From Welwitschia mirabilis (Eukaryota > Gnetophyta > Gnetopsida > Welwitschiales), in NCBI GenBank assembly GCA_051453625.1, contig JBOZIK010000001.1, forward strand, positions 177,648,485 to 177,712,484: DNA of 64,000 bases, read 5' to 3'. A program made the position numbers and the translations under genes. Position 1 is the first letter of the stretch, and each line of letters starts with the position of its first letter. Positions 46,421-57,711 of this stretch are shown piece after piece. The notes beneath the pieces are model-generated. The model was not told the origin of the DNA. It ran no database searches and saw only the letters and a program-made list of their open reading frames with translations.

Positions 46421-48056
46421 GATGTTTGAATTAAAAGACTTTTCAAATCATTAGCTTTTATCCACTTAATCCTTCTAGACTAATGTAGTATACCTCCTCT
46501 TAAAATGAATTTAAATGGAAAGGTACTAACTGACTTTAAAAATAACATCAATTTTCTAGCATTACAAAATAAGTTTGAATGACCTGACTTGCTATGAAAA
46601 TAACATGTAACTTTAGAAATAAACTTATTTTGTTAAGTTATCTAATTTTATGATTTTGTGGTTTTTGGAATGAAACCAATACTTATCTTATCATGAGCTA
46701 GTTTCCATATTCCAACAATAATTTACTCAAACCACTAGAAATTTTATTGATAAAATGTGATATGTTCTTTACCTCTAGTGCAAGTTTGAAATTTTCAGAT
46801 TTATCCATCTTGTATTTTGTTTGTAACTCCTCTTTTTCTTTGGTGAGTGTTTTCACAATATTGTTCAGATCATTTATGTGCTTTGATAATATTTCACACT
46901 CCATGTAAAGTTCCTGATAGATGTCTTCAAGCTCATTCTGATATACTTTAATAAAGTCTAAATCATTAGGTTTAGATGTACTAGGCAAGTCCTGTAATGG
47001 AGCACAATTGCCATGAAGAAGAGCCTTTGATCTTCATCTAGATCTTGGCTAGAACTATTATCATCATTCTCATCTACATTATTCCATATAGTAATGAATG
47101 AAGATGTTTTTGACTTTTTTTGTTGTCTCTTATTGTTCCGACACTCATTTGCGATGTGTCTAAAGCCTTTATCATTTCATGCATAACATTGGATTTCTTT
47201 CTCTTTGTCTTGATCTTTTCTAAACTTCGAGTGATCTATTTTCATTTCTCTACTTGGCTTGCCTTCTTTCTTTCTTTTGTGTAAAAATTTCTTACATATT
47301 CTTGCTAGTAGAGCAACTTTATCATTATCAAGATCTTTATTTAATTTTTCTGATCTATACTCTTCCTGCATACATTTCAAAATAATACCTTTCTTTCTAT
47401 CTTTAGAATATTTTAATTCATAAGTTTGTAAATTACCTTGCAATTCTTAAATTGTTGTAATATTGATATTCTCACATTCTTTGATTGTAGTGATTTTGGC
47501 TTAAGTCTTTTTGGAAGGAATCTTAGCACTTTTTGAACCACCTTTACCTCATCCATTTTTTTCATCTAGACTTGCCATGGAATTTACGATGTCGATAAGC
47601 CTGGCAAAGAATCTTATAAGGTCTCCTTTTCATTCAGATAAATGTTTTCAAATTTGGAAATGAGCATTTGGAGTTTGGCCTACTTGACAGTAGATGTCCC
47701 TTTATGTACAACCTCAAGGATGTCCCACGCTTCTTTTGCATATTCACAGTTTATAATTTATTTGAATTTATCTACAAAAACTACACAAAAATTGAATTAA
47801 GAGCATGAGCATCTATGGTATCTTTGGATCTATCAGTGGGATTCTATTAGTCTCGAGTTTTTAAAACTATAATGGTATTACAATGGGCATCAATTTTAGT
47901 CAGAGTAGGCATAGTATATCCATTATAAATAATCTCTTCAATGTCTACATCTAGGTATCTAAGAAAGATTCTTATATGGGCTTTCTAATACATATAATTT
48001 AACCTATTAAACATTAGTGAATGACTAGTGGAAAAACCATCTGAAGGATTACTCAT
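46421..48056 (-). pseudogene. Copia gag (SIRE-like)
   Basis: Nucleocapsid/capsid gene. A good start ATG lies at 48056: MSNPSDGFSTSHSLMFNRLN, followed by HIRIFLRYLDVDIEEIIYNG and YTMPT, the N-terminal UBN2-type gag segment. Farther on, the frame 47443-47177 reads GNLQTYELKYSKDRKKGIIL and VALLARICKKFLHKRKK, then IQCYA and a diverged zinc knuckle (KGFRHIANEC). The frame 46988-46698 reads ELEDIYQELYMECEILSKHI with heptad-like spacing, the coiled-coil part typical of SIRE gag. The start is supported by its position about 55 bases inside the primer binding site. Confidence 0.8.
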
Positions 48057-48107
48057 TTTTAGGTTTTAGAGTCTAGACTTATTAGGATCTTAACATGGAC
48101 TCAACTA

Positions 48108-48120
48108 AGATCTGATACCA
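48108..48120 (-). promoter_or_regulatory. tRNA-iMet primer binding site of the copia element
   Basis: The minus strand reads TGGTATCAGATCTTAG two bases after the end of the LTR. The first ten bases match the standard copia site TGGTATCAGA, complementary to the 3' end of initiator Met tRNA. Confidence 0.85.
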
Positions 48121-48122
48121 AA

Positions 48123-49392
48123 TGTAGGATCGATAATCCTAGAGAAGGGATGAATAGGGTTTAAAAAACTTAATCAAATAACTTTACAAAAATTAACTTA
48201 CTTGAAATGAACACTTGAAACTTATGCAAATAAAACTAAAACTCTTTTGAAAAACTAAAGAACAAAAAGCATAGAAATACCAAAGAGGAGCCACACAAGT
48301 TTTATAGTGGTTCAAAAAACCTCCTACTCCACTCTTGATGATCAGCTTCTATCCAAGCCTAATTCAAATCTTCATTAATTTGTTTCTACATATTTGAGGT
48401 TCACCTATAACCTTTATACATAGACTTTTTTGAGGCTTAGTTTCAACCTTTTACAAGAAAAAGAAGTGGTCATAATGGTGTGCTGAACTGCATAGGTTTT
48501 ATCCAATTTTTGGCTCAAGAATAGTATTGCTACACTACTTAAGAAGATGGTATAATCCAAAAGCATATAATGCAACTTAATTAACCAAGTATTCAAAGAT
48601 TCCAAAGTGGTACAATGATTTTGACTCTTGGCAAATATATAATATAAGACCTTTAGGGTATTTACAAGTAAAAAGACCTTTCAATAGATATAAAATAGAC
48701 TCATAATGGCTAGAAAAATTCAATTTTCATCACAATCTGTTGACCCTTTAAAAGTCTGATGGACTCCATCTAGTGTCATCACTGAAGTTGATCATCCTTA
48801 TGTTCTTCTAATTGATCCTTATTTTTTAAGGCTCCATGTTTGGTAGACTCCTTAGGATCTGGTCAACTGCTTATCTTGACCACTTATCCTGTTGCTCACA
48901 TATTTATCTAGTTACCTCCTTAGTTAGGAAAATTTACAATAACGTTTTCTACTCTAGGTTCAGTCAACCCCATAAATGTCTAGTCCACCCCTCATTAATA
49001 AAGGGTGAATGCCACTGTAGGTATAGTCGACTCCTCAAGAATCTAGTCAACCCCTTGATAATCAGCTATCAAAGCTTTGATGCTTAGGTCTGGTCAACCC
49101 CTCAAGAATCTGATTGATCCCTCTGATTTTAGCTGTGAAATATTTGATGTACAGGTCTAGTCGATCCCTTAAGAATCTAGTTAACCCCTCTAAATTTAGT
49201 TCATTTTTGTATATGCTTCAAGTGTGATCAACCCCTTAGAGGATATAAAAACTAATAAGTTTAGATTCAAATTGTAATAAATTATTTTAGCTTCTAAACT
49301 ATAACAATTAATATTTTTTGCACAAGATACAACATGTTTTGCTAAATAGAAAACATTAGTTTGACATCAAATTAGCAAATAATAACTTAACA
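48123..49392 (-). repeat. Copia LTR, shared between two tandem elements
   Basis: 1270 bp. On the minus strand it starts TGTTAAGTTATTATTTGC and ends ATTATCGATCCTACA. The primer binding site lies just past its 3' end (48108-48120), so it is a 5' LTR for the gag-pol at 43478-48056. A polypurine tract lies just before its start (49393-49406), so it also acts as a 3' LTR for the accessory ORF copy 2. It carries about ten TCTAGTCAACCCCT-like units (48730-49240). It aligns with 37862-39102. Confidence 0.85.
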
Positions 49393-49420
49393 ATATCCCC
49401 CTTTAACATTGATGGCAAAC
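49393..49420 (-). promoter_or_regulatory. Polypurine tract of the upstream copia element
   Basis: The minus strand reads TTTGCCATCAATGTTAAAGG followed by GGGATAT and then the TGTTAAG start of the LTR. Plant copia elements typically have a GCCATCAA...AAAGGGGGAGATTG stretch here. Confidence 0.85.
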
Positions 49421-49889
49421 TTTCTCTTAGTTAAAAATATTAAATTTGGAAAAACTTCCCCTTATAAAATGCCTATTAACATTTGTAAAAGATACTAAAC
49501 ATTTTATATCAAACAGGATATTTAAGAAAGTTTCTAACTTATGCCATAATTAAAACAATTTGTGATACAATTTGTGAGGTATGAAAGTGCCAAAATACAT
49601 GTGATCAAAAACATTTTTATCATAAATTATTTAATAATCATAAGATATAACAAAAATTATAGCCCATGATGAAATAAATGTTCACTAAAAAATAAGAGAC
49701 AAAGATGATAGTAAAACTCATTTCTATTACTAAAATTTAAACACTACAATAAAAAGTATTCATCAAGAGTAGAGGCAATTGAAAGAAGCATGAAAAACTA
49801 ACTAATTCTTTCCCTTTTGACATTAATGATAAATAAAAGAAGAAACACAAGCATGAAAATTTCATTAAAACATAAGCACAGAAAGAGAA
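49421..49889 (-). other. 3' untranslated region of the upstream copia element
   Basis: Non-coding AT-rich sequence between the accessory ORF stop and the polypurine tract. Confidence 0.5.
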
Positions 49890-50838
49890 TCAATTAGATT
49901 CCTTGGCTTCCTCCTCTGATTCTTCTTTCTCTTTCTTTTGTTTGGTAGCCTTTTACGATGAGCTTCTAGCTTCCTCTGAAGTATCTACAATCTCATACCT
50001 ACTTGTGATCAGAGCTTCTTTCATATGCCTAATACAAGTGTTTATTTACACCTCAAGGATAAAAGAGTCTCTTATGGTGAGGCTTATTTGGAAGAATAAT
50101 ATTTTGAGGATTTCTCAGAATGTGTAAAGATATGCATGTGAGACAATGTCACATGCCAAATAGTTGATATGGAGTTAAGGGTTTCTAGTTTTGGGTAAAA
50201 CTGGACTCTATGCTGATGACAGATGCTAGCAATTAATACTAAGTAAGGTAGAGCCCTAGTCTTGTGATAGTTCAACTAGGATACCATATTCTTTAGTATG
50301 ATGGTATGGACATCAATAGAATCCTAGTTCTTACCAAGTACATCAAATAGGCCCTATAGTTGAAGGTTTCATCATGATGATCCATCAAAGACAAGAAATT
50401 ATAAGTAAAAAATAAATGCAAAAACCTATACTTTGGGGTAAGGAGAGAAGTAGAAAGGATGGTTTTCTACCTATGAAACTTATTACAAAGTTTTCTTGTT
50501 ACCTATGCTTTATCTTTTATGGGGTCATAAATAGGTTAAAACTCATCAAAGTCTTCTCTTAGAAGATTAACAATTATAGTAATGTGGTTTGCAGTAATCC
50601 TCATCTTCTTTCCTAAAATTGGGATTTCTAGGTTTGCATTATTAGCATCATAAGAGGCATTGTAGTAGAACATATTAGTGAGAAAAAGGTAGGCAAAACC
50701 TGAAACATCAAGAAAATATGAAATATCCAGATCTTGTAAAAGTTGCACTACATCTTTAAGATCTCTTAGCTTCATAGTGACAACAATCATTTCTTGGCAT
50801 ACTAGCTTCTTCTTAAACTTCTTAGAGAACTTGTTCAT
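49890..50838 (-). pseudogene. Copia accessory ORF, copy 2 (5'-truncated)
   Basis: Homologue of 42201-43147. The first 100 codons are open (50838-50536): NKFSKKFKKKLVCQ, MKLRDLKDVVQLLQDLDISY, TNMFYYNASYDANNANLEIP, ILGKKMRITANHITIIVNLL. After a stop it goes on with PIYDPIKDKA, KTILSTSLLTPKYRFLHLFF, YNFLSLMDHHDETFNYRAYL and KTRALPYLVLIASICHQHRV. The tail is highly charged (KATKQKKEKEESEEEAKESN) and ends with TGA at 49890-49892. The first ~35 residues of copy 1 are missing: similarity stops near 50840. The two copies together define a protein of about 350 residues with a conserved globular part and a Lys/Glu tail. No signal peptide or membrane segment is evident. Confidence 0.6.
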
Positions 50839-51486
50839 AGTTTAAAAAGTCGGAAAAATCAAAAAGTTGACAACCCCCTCAAAAAAAAGTTAGATCGACA
50901 AGTTGGGCGATTAGTCATCCAAAGTTAGTTGCAAAAATTAGTAATAAAAAAATAATTTAATTTCTTTTCCTTTTTAAATTTAATGAGTATTTAATGTTTG
51001 AACATCATTTTAATGCTTTTGCTAAGTAATTAAAGAAGAAAATAGTAATAGATACACTATAATCATGCATGTTATTTAATAATTCATGATTCATAATCAT
51101 CAATATCTCACGAAAAGCTAACAAAACATTAAGTCATTAACTAAACAGCCATTCTTATAAATTAAAATACAAGTGGGGAAATTTTGTTAACATAAAATGT
51201 TAATTATATCTAGCTATCTGATTAATTACTATTATGCTACATAGAAGTATATAACAAACCAATACATAAACATTAGAATAAAATCATGAAAATATAATGT
51301 TCATCTAATTTATAAATCACAAAAATTAATGTCTAGACAATGGATCCTTTAAGCAAATAATATGACAAAGTAAATCAGTCTCGTGATGTTAGAGTAGTAG
51401 ATCCAGATGGCCCCTCTCCACTTCTCTTGTGCACTTTTAGCTTCCTTCTTTATGGGCAGTAAACATGTTATGCAAAAGAAGGTTGT
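50839..51486. other. Unassigned sequence between copia remnant and hAT gene
   Basis: AT-rich; no ORF, no clear hAT terminal inverted repeat and no target duplication could be recognised. Confidence 0.35.
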
Positions 51487-52019
51487 GCAATGGAGGAATA
51501 TGGTGCTAGAGTTGCCAACTCCTCCATGCTAAATAGTGGCTTATTATCTTCATCTGCCTTAGGAATGTCATCATGTCCAAACTCACCAAATATAGAGTCA
51601 TTATCTTGCTCATTAAACTTACTATTTGATGAGGGATCCTGTGCATTCCTTAGACCATTAAAATCTAAATCTCAATCATCATCACTAACATCGTTATCAC
51701 TACCATAAGCTTTAGAACTGGGTGGTCTATCTCTAAGAACCATATCATTGTGCTTAAATGATACATGATCTGTGGGCTGTGGATGTATGTTTAAAGTCAT
51801 ATCATCATGATAATCATCATAAAATTCTTCATCAATCCACTCATAAGTAGGCAAGGATGGATGAATATCATCAAGGTTCATATTCTCATAAGTTATGAAG
51901 GTTAATTCCTTCAAGTCAAATCTCAAATTATAATGAACAAAGACAAGATCAGTAAGTCTTTTAGTTGTCAATCTATTTCATTTCTTTATGTAGATGTTCT
52001 TAAAGATACTCTAATAATG

Positions 52020-52145
52020 TTCACAACCTATAAGTTAGTGAAGATTTTAATGATGATAATGAACAAATGTAAAAAACTTATTAGTACAACTTATAAATAA
52101 ATAAGTATATAAGGTAGATTATGAAAAATTTTTAAATGGTGTTTT
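52020..52145 (-). other. Probable intron in the hAT gene (hATC domain)
   Basis: The minus strand has TTAG/GTAAAACACC at the upstream side (about 52146) and CTTATAG/GTTGTGAAC at the downstream side (about 52027). Joining the two restores SYSALGCEHY, matching the family (C)SASGCERNW motif. The spliced frame still contains a TAG in place of the conserved Trp. Confidence 0.6.
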
Positions 52146-52605
52146 ACCTAAGGCACTATAAGACTAAGATACAATTTGGATGGCCACATCTTTAAGTTCA
52201 TTTGGTTCTACCCCATAATTTATCCACCAATCCTCTATAATTCAAAGTAAAAGAAAGTAATATTTTAAGTTTGTTTTTTCCAAAAAAGACTTAGAAGTTT
52301 ATAACATTATTGATAACATAATTACATTAAATACTCATTAGTCAATTATGTTGACATAACTTTTTTCATTTTCTATAATAGGTGTTTTAAATGAGAAACC
52401 CATTTTTTTCCTATACATATCCAAGTCTTTTGTCATTTTGACTCTTTCCACTGGGTTAGAAACCAATTTGTTAAGAACATTCTCAAGGTCAATTTTAAGT
52501 TGTACATCATCATTATTATCATTAAAGATTTTTCCAAATCCATAACGTGGCTTAAGAATATGTGCTATTACATGTAAATCAGTATGAAATTGGCCATTCC
52601 ACCTA

Positions 52606-52711
52606 TGAAAAACAAGAAGTAAATGGTATACCAAATTAACAACAATGATTCAAATGTTGACAACATGCATTTATATTTTATAATTTACGAGAATAAGAGA
52701 TTAGTACCTTT
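52606..52711 (-). other. Probable intron in the hAT gene (middle)
   Basis: The minus strand has GAAAG/GTACTAATC as donor (about 52711) and TTTTTCATAG/GTGGAATGG as acceptor (about 52606). The joined product (STKYYER followed by WNGQFHTDLHV) matches the continuous RRWDRQLHRPLHAAGY type stretch of the family. Confidence 0.6.
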
Positions 52712-54700
52712 CATAGTATTTTGTGGAGATTATGGAAAATCTATCAATAAGATTATGCACTCTTAAGTAAGAATGAATGACCTCTCTAGTTCTAAACATT
52801 GCTTCATACAAAAAGGCAATTAAAGGTCTTTCTCCATCAACCTTATGAAGAATCTTTACTAAAGGTTGAGACACCTACAAATTCAAACATAAAACTTCAT
52901 TACTTTATTTACATAAAATTATGAAGTAGTAGGTGTTATTGCACTTTGTATATGACATTCTTTACTTCAAACCAAAATTTCTCTAGTTTTTAGCACCATC
53001 AAAAATAATGGCTAGAGAATTGTGTTCCTTAAGAGTTCTACAAAGAGAGGCAAATCTATCATTATTCTTTCAAGCATTACTGAAAAAGGTATCCATTAAG
53101 TCATTCTTAGCATTCTTTAGGTTATCTAATAAAATGTAGTTCATAGTAGATCTATTGATAGAGGGCCTTATTATCTCTTTTCCTTTAGAACATTCATAGA
53201 ATAAATGATGAAGATGAGGATGTATACATACAAATTTCATTATATACTTTACCCTTTTGATAACCTTGTAATAAAAAAAGTTCAAAAATCAATACAACAT
53301 TATATCAGAGTATTAAAAATTTAAGTATAAAAGTTAAAAGCCCATACAATTTTGAATTATGCACTTATATATAGTTATATTATCTTTTTGATCCATGGAA
53401 TTTTAGCAAAGTCTTTAAGAAGGAGGTCAATGCAATCAGCAGCATAAGGTGTCCAACAAATTTAAGGAAAGTGTAATATTGTTAATCTACTAGCTTCTTT
53501 ATTTGCAAATCCATTATCAGTGATAACTCAAAAACACATAAAATAAATAAAAGTATTAATTTAAGTTACATAATTAAATGTAAACTCAGGTAGTCAAGTA
53601 TTAATAACGAATGCCATAAAAAAATTACATTTCATAACTCATAAGCTTACCTACACAACCTTGTGCTCATCAACCTTTAGAACTATCTTCTTTAACTCTT
53701 CAAATATAAAATTGACATTTTTTACATTACTAGATGCATTAATGGACTTTAGGAACATTGTTCCTAGAATTACAAATGCCATGAAATTAATTAAAGATTT
53801 ATCCCTCTTATCCATCCATGCATTACATAAAATGCTACATCCATGTTTATTCCATAATTTTTTATGGGACTTCATCATACCCTCAACATCATGCTTTATA
53901 TCTTAAAGCATGAATGTCCTTATCTCTATATATGTAGGAGCTTTAAAATTGCTAGGCCTAAATTCTACAACAACATCAAAAACTCTTTGAAACATAAGAG
54001 TAGTAAATGTATACAGTGGTAATTCTTGAGAGTACCAAAATTAGGCAAATATTTTTCATGCCCTCTAATTGGCTTATTCTTTTGCATGTAAGCTTATCTC
54101 TATGGTTTATTATGTACCTGATCTATAATGAGGAGGAAATAAGTAGATAAGACTACTCAAATATCCATGAAGAAGTTACTGACTATGGATTCCTATAGCC
54201 ATTGATGATGCACATGAAGGATCTGTCTGTGTAGGGGGAGAAGAGCTAGGAACACATCCACCAATAGTAGGGGATGGATGGAATTGGCTATCTATACTGC
54301 TTCCATCTTGCATTTTAGAAATGAAATGCTTAAATCCTTTCATAGTTCTCTTTCTAACTCATGGCATTTCAGTCTTATGTTCTTCAGCACATCCTGTGCC
54401 TACCTTTCCATTTGTATTTCTGCTAATAGATTAATAAGATTTAATTTTTTTTTATTTTCATGCCTCCTTTTAATTAACTAAGCATGCATTTCCTTAATAA
54501 TGTTAACACTAAAAACTTTATTACAAGGCATAATATCATGATCTAGAAGTTGAGTGATGTGATATTTTATGTAGTTAACACACATCAAAATGTCGTTTAA
54601 TAGTAATTACATTTTAAATGTTCAAGATCATTTACATTAGGCCTGGGTATGTGTTTCCAAGCTAGATAATAATAAGACATTGTTAAAGTATGACTATATG

Positions 54701-54899
54701 ATTACTCCAATTTGTTAAACTTAAATTATAAAAGGCCCAAAAAAAATGTATTAATTTTCATGACTAAAAAATGTGTGTGAGTTTTGAAAGAAATTAATAA
54801 GCATTATTGTAGTATGAATTTATGCAATTTTGAAGCTCTTTAGGTAAACCTGTAAATCAAATAACTTGTAAAAAAAACACATACTATTATAGACCAGAG
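54701..54899. other. Unassigned sequence between hAT gene and gypsy LTR
   Basis: Short AT-rich stretch; no feature seen. Confidence 0.35.
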
Positions 54900-56154
54900 T
54901 TCACCTGAATGTCATAATCCCAACAAAGGCACTAGGCTTAGAGTTATAGAATTGATTTCTAAAGGTATTTTTAGTCTTTTATCTTTTAATAACTAAAAGT
55001 AANNNNNAAAGTAAATGCAATGCAAGATGAATAAATATGAAATGCAATAAATTAAAAATGGAAATGGATTCTACTTATATCTTAGTCCTTCTGTTATAAG
55101 CAATATCTTTTCTATAAATTATATCAATTAAGAAGAGCATCCAACTAATTCTTAACCAACATAAACTATGAGATTTATCCAAGTAAGATACAGAATGCAA
55201 TATGAAAGGGAATAGAAAAGTAATACAAATATTATACTAACTAAGGTCAACCTTAACACAAGTTACCCTTATAATCTAGATAAATCATAGAGTTATCACA
55301 ATAAAATATGATCAATGTAAACCATAAGGAATATATAAAATGAAAATAAAATAATAATTGTATTAATTCAAAAGAGTATTCAAGAATATTACATCCACTT
55401 ACAAATAGAATAACAGCATCTCAATGGAAGAGACTCAGACTAATAGTAAGAAAACTCCTTTCTGTAGCTCTGGATGGACCTCTTCTCCTTCAATCCTCCA
55501 TCACAAGTATCAACTATAAAAGATGGTCTAAAAATGAAGGAGGGGAAGGGTATTTTTAGTTTTGCATTTAAGGTTCTAGAAAAAAAACCCTGGAGGTAGA
55601 AAATAAAACCCTAATAACCCAAATAGGATTCTTAATCCCATTTATAAAGATATTTCTTTTTGAACATGCAAAAATAACTATCGGCCCACTTATCATTAGG
55701 ATGACATAGGGATGTCACCATGTGCCACATGTCTTCATGCCCCACTATTAGGCTTGTAGATTTTATTCATGTTAGTAGTGTCATCATCCTGCCTATCATG
55801 GAAATGACATAGGGGATGTCACCATGTATTACATATCTCCATGTGCTGCTATTAGCCTCGCAGCTTCTGTCCATGTTAGCAGTGTTATCGTCTTACATGT
55901 CATGGGGATGACATATGGGACAATGGTTTTCCTTTTCTCTAAACTCAAAGATAAATGAGTCTTTTACATCATAAAGTCTTTATTACAAATATGAAGTGTC
56001 AAAATAGGAATAAGAAACTACCAAAAATGCTAAGGATCACATGTTTTACTAATAATCCTATCAGATCTTCATAGTCATTAGTATTGCATCAAAACCTATG
56101 TGAATGTCTTATAAAAGTACTCAAAATACACCATTAAATTCCTACAAATTAGCA
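54900..56154 (-). repeat. 3' LTR of element D
   Basis: Ends CCTACAAATTAGCA, so the minus-strand LTR begins TGCTAATTTG, directly after the polypurine tract. It shares with the AB LTRs the 'ctcaatggaag' and 'ctttctgtagctctggatgg' stretches and three GTCATCC...GGGGATGACA-type units (about 55690-55735, 55785-55830 and 55880-55925). The lower boundary is uncertain (about 54900; TGTCATAATCC at 54910 is one candidate start). N at 55003-55007. Confidence 0.65.
55003..55007. other. Assembly gap (5 N)
   Basis: Flanked by AAAGTAA on both sides, so possibly an unmerged short overlap. Confidence 0.9.
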
Positions 56155-56190
56155 TAACCTCCTACTTATCCTTTTCAGCTCCTGACAAAG
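56155..56190 (-). promoter_or_regulatory. Polypurine tract of element D
   Basis: The minus strand reads AAAAGGATAAGTAGGAGGTT just before the TGCTAATTTG start of the LTR. Confidence 0.75.
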
Positions 56191-56713
56191 TAGGTAATCA
56201 ACTAGATTGCAAGCTAATTTGACTAAAATAAAATAGTGCTAAAAAGATGTAAATTAAGTTCCATTAAATCATGTAAGAAAATGATATCATGAATAGGTAA
56301 CTGATACAAGTGCTAAAGAATTTTCTTAAGACCCCTACCTAAGCATGTCACTATAGAATAAATGAATGCTATACACATACAAAAATCATAAAAATGTAAC
56401 TTTGATAGCTCATGAAATAAAACTGTGTATGCATATTATAGAAATGATGATAATAAACTATTGTAATAGGCTTAAGTGGTGCTATCTTCTAAAAAATGAT
56501 TTTTTTAAATTCATTAGTATCATCAAAAAGGCAAAGGACAAGTGTAGATATAGAATATTATATATGATATGAAAACATGACTATGGAAAAGCTTGTTAGT
56601 ATGCTGCTGGATCCTATAAGATAAAGTTCATGAATTCTCCAAAATTTTACTCAAATAACATGAAAACTTATCTAAATAATCCATCATAAAGTTAGATTGT
56701 GAAAGTTCAGAAA

Positions 56714-57165
56714 NNNNNNNNNNNNNNNNNNNNNNNNNNNNNNNNNNNNNNNNNNNNNNNNNNNNNNNNNNNNNNNNNNNNNNNNNNNNNNNNNNNNNNN
56801 NNNNNNNNNNNNNNNNNNNNNNNNNNNNNNNNNNNNNNNNNNNNNNNNNNNNNNNNNNNNNNNNNNNNNNNNNNNNNNNNNNNNNNNNNNNNNNNNNNNN
56901 NNNNNNNNNNNNNNNNNNNNNNNNNNNNNNNNNNNNNNNNNNNNNNNNNNNNNNNNNNNNNNNNNNNNNNNNNNNNNNNNNNNNNNNNNNNNNNNNNNNN
57001 NNNNNNNNNNNNNNNNNNNNNNNNNNNNNNNNNNNNNNNNNNNNNNNNNNNNNNNNNNNNNNNNNNNNNNNNNNNNNNNNNNNNNNNNNNNNNNNNNNNN
57101 NNNNNNNNNNNNNNNNNNNNNNNNNNNNNNNNNNNNNNNNNNNNNNNNNNNNNNNNNNNNNNNNN
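56714..57165. other. Assembly gap (N)
   Basis: 452 N in the spacer of element D. Confidence 0.95.
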
Positions 57166-57711
57166 ATTTATACTAATAAGTATAGAATAACACCCAGAAA
57201 GATGTCCTACCCCTTCCCATAGGAGAAGCAAGACATCTGGAATTGCACCAGGAATATAAGAGGGGTGTCATCCCTTCTATCATGGGGACAATAGACATGG
57301 GATGATAGTCATTAAATCAGCTATTTAGAGATGAAAGTGAAACCAGAAAAATCTAGAAAACCAAAAAATATAAAAAAATAATAGAAAGAAAATAGAAAAC
57401 AGGAAAAAGGTGAAGAAACATCCTAAAGAGAAACTCATGGAGGAAAAGGAAAAGGTGATAATAGAAGAAAATGCACTAAATGAAAAGAAACAATGCTCAA
57501 AGACTTCTCAAATGTGCATAAACTCATGGAAAACTGAAACTCACTAGATCATGAAAACCTATTAGAAAGAAAACAATGATCCCCTAAAAAAATGGATAAA
57601 TAATAAGAAACTAAAAAATGATTAGATCCATTATATAATGCTGAAAAAGTATGAAGAATAACTTTGAAAATCCAACAAAATAACTAAAGAAAACAAAAAT
57701 GAAAATGAATA

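Larger units (their letters stand above)
51487..54700 (-). pseudogene. hAT-family transposase gene (BED, DUF659, hATC), multi-exon
   Basis: Cut-and-paste transposase, broken. Minus-strand order: BED-type finger remnant (AWKHIPRPNVNDLEHLKCN..., MPCNKV, about 54520-54675), a linker (DGSSIDSQFHPSPTIGGCV, about 54270), then DUF659 with VFDVVVEFRPSNFKAPTYIE (about 53950), WNKHGCSILCNAWMDKRDKS (about 53830) and VITDNGFANKEASRLTILHF with CIDLLLKDFA (53420-53530). RPSINRSTMNYILLDNLKNA (about 53150) and WNGQFHTDLHVIAHILKPRY (about 52590) follow. The hATC end has DWWINYGVEPNELKDVAIQIV (about 52190), KRLTDLVFVHYNLRF (about 51950) and an acidic tail to about 51490. Splice-like GT/AG borders fit several gaps. 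The first catalytic Asp (family CDGW) is Asn. At least three stops occur in hATC and tail. Confidence 0.8.

Noticed and set aside
51490-51708. Plus-strand 72-codon ORF
   Set aside because: It is antisense to the acidic C-terminal tail of the hAT transposase, whose frame is coherent on the minus strand.
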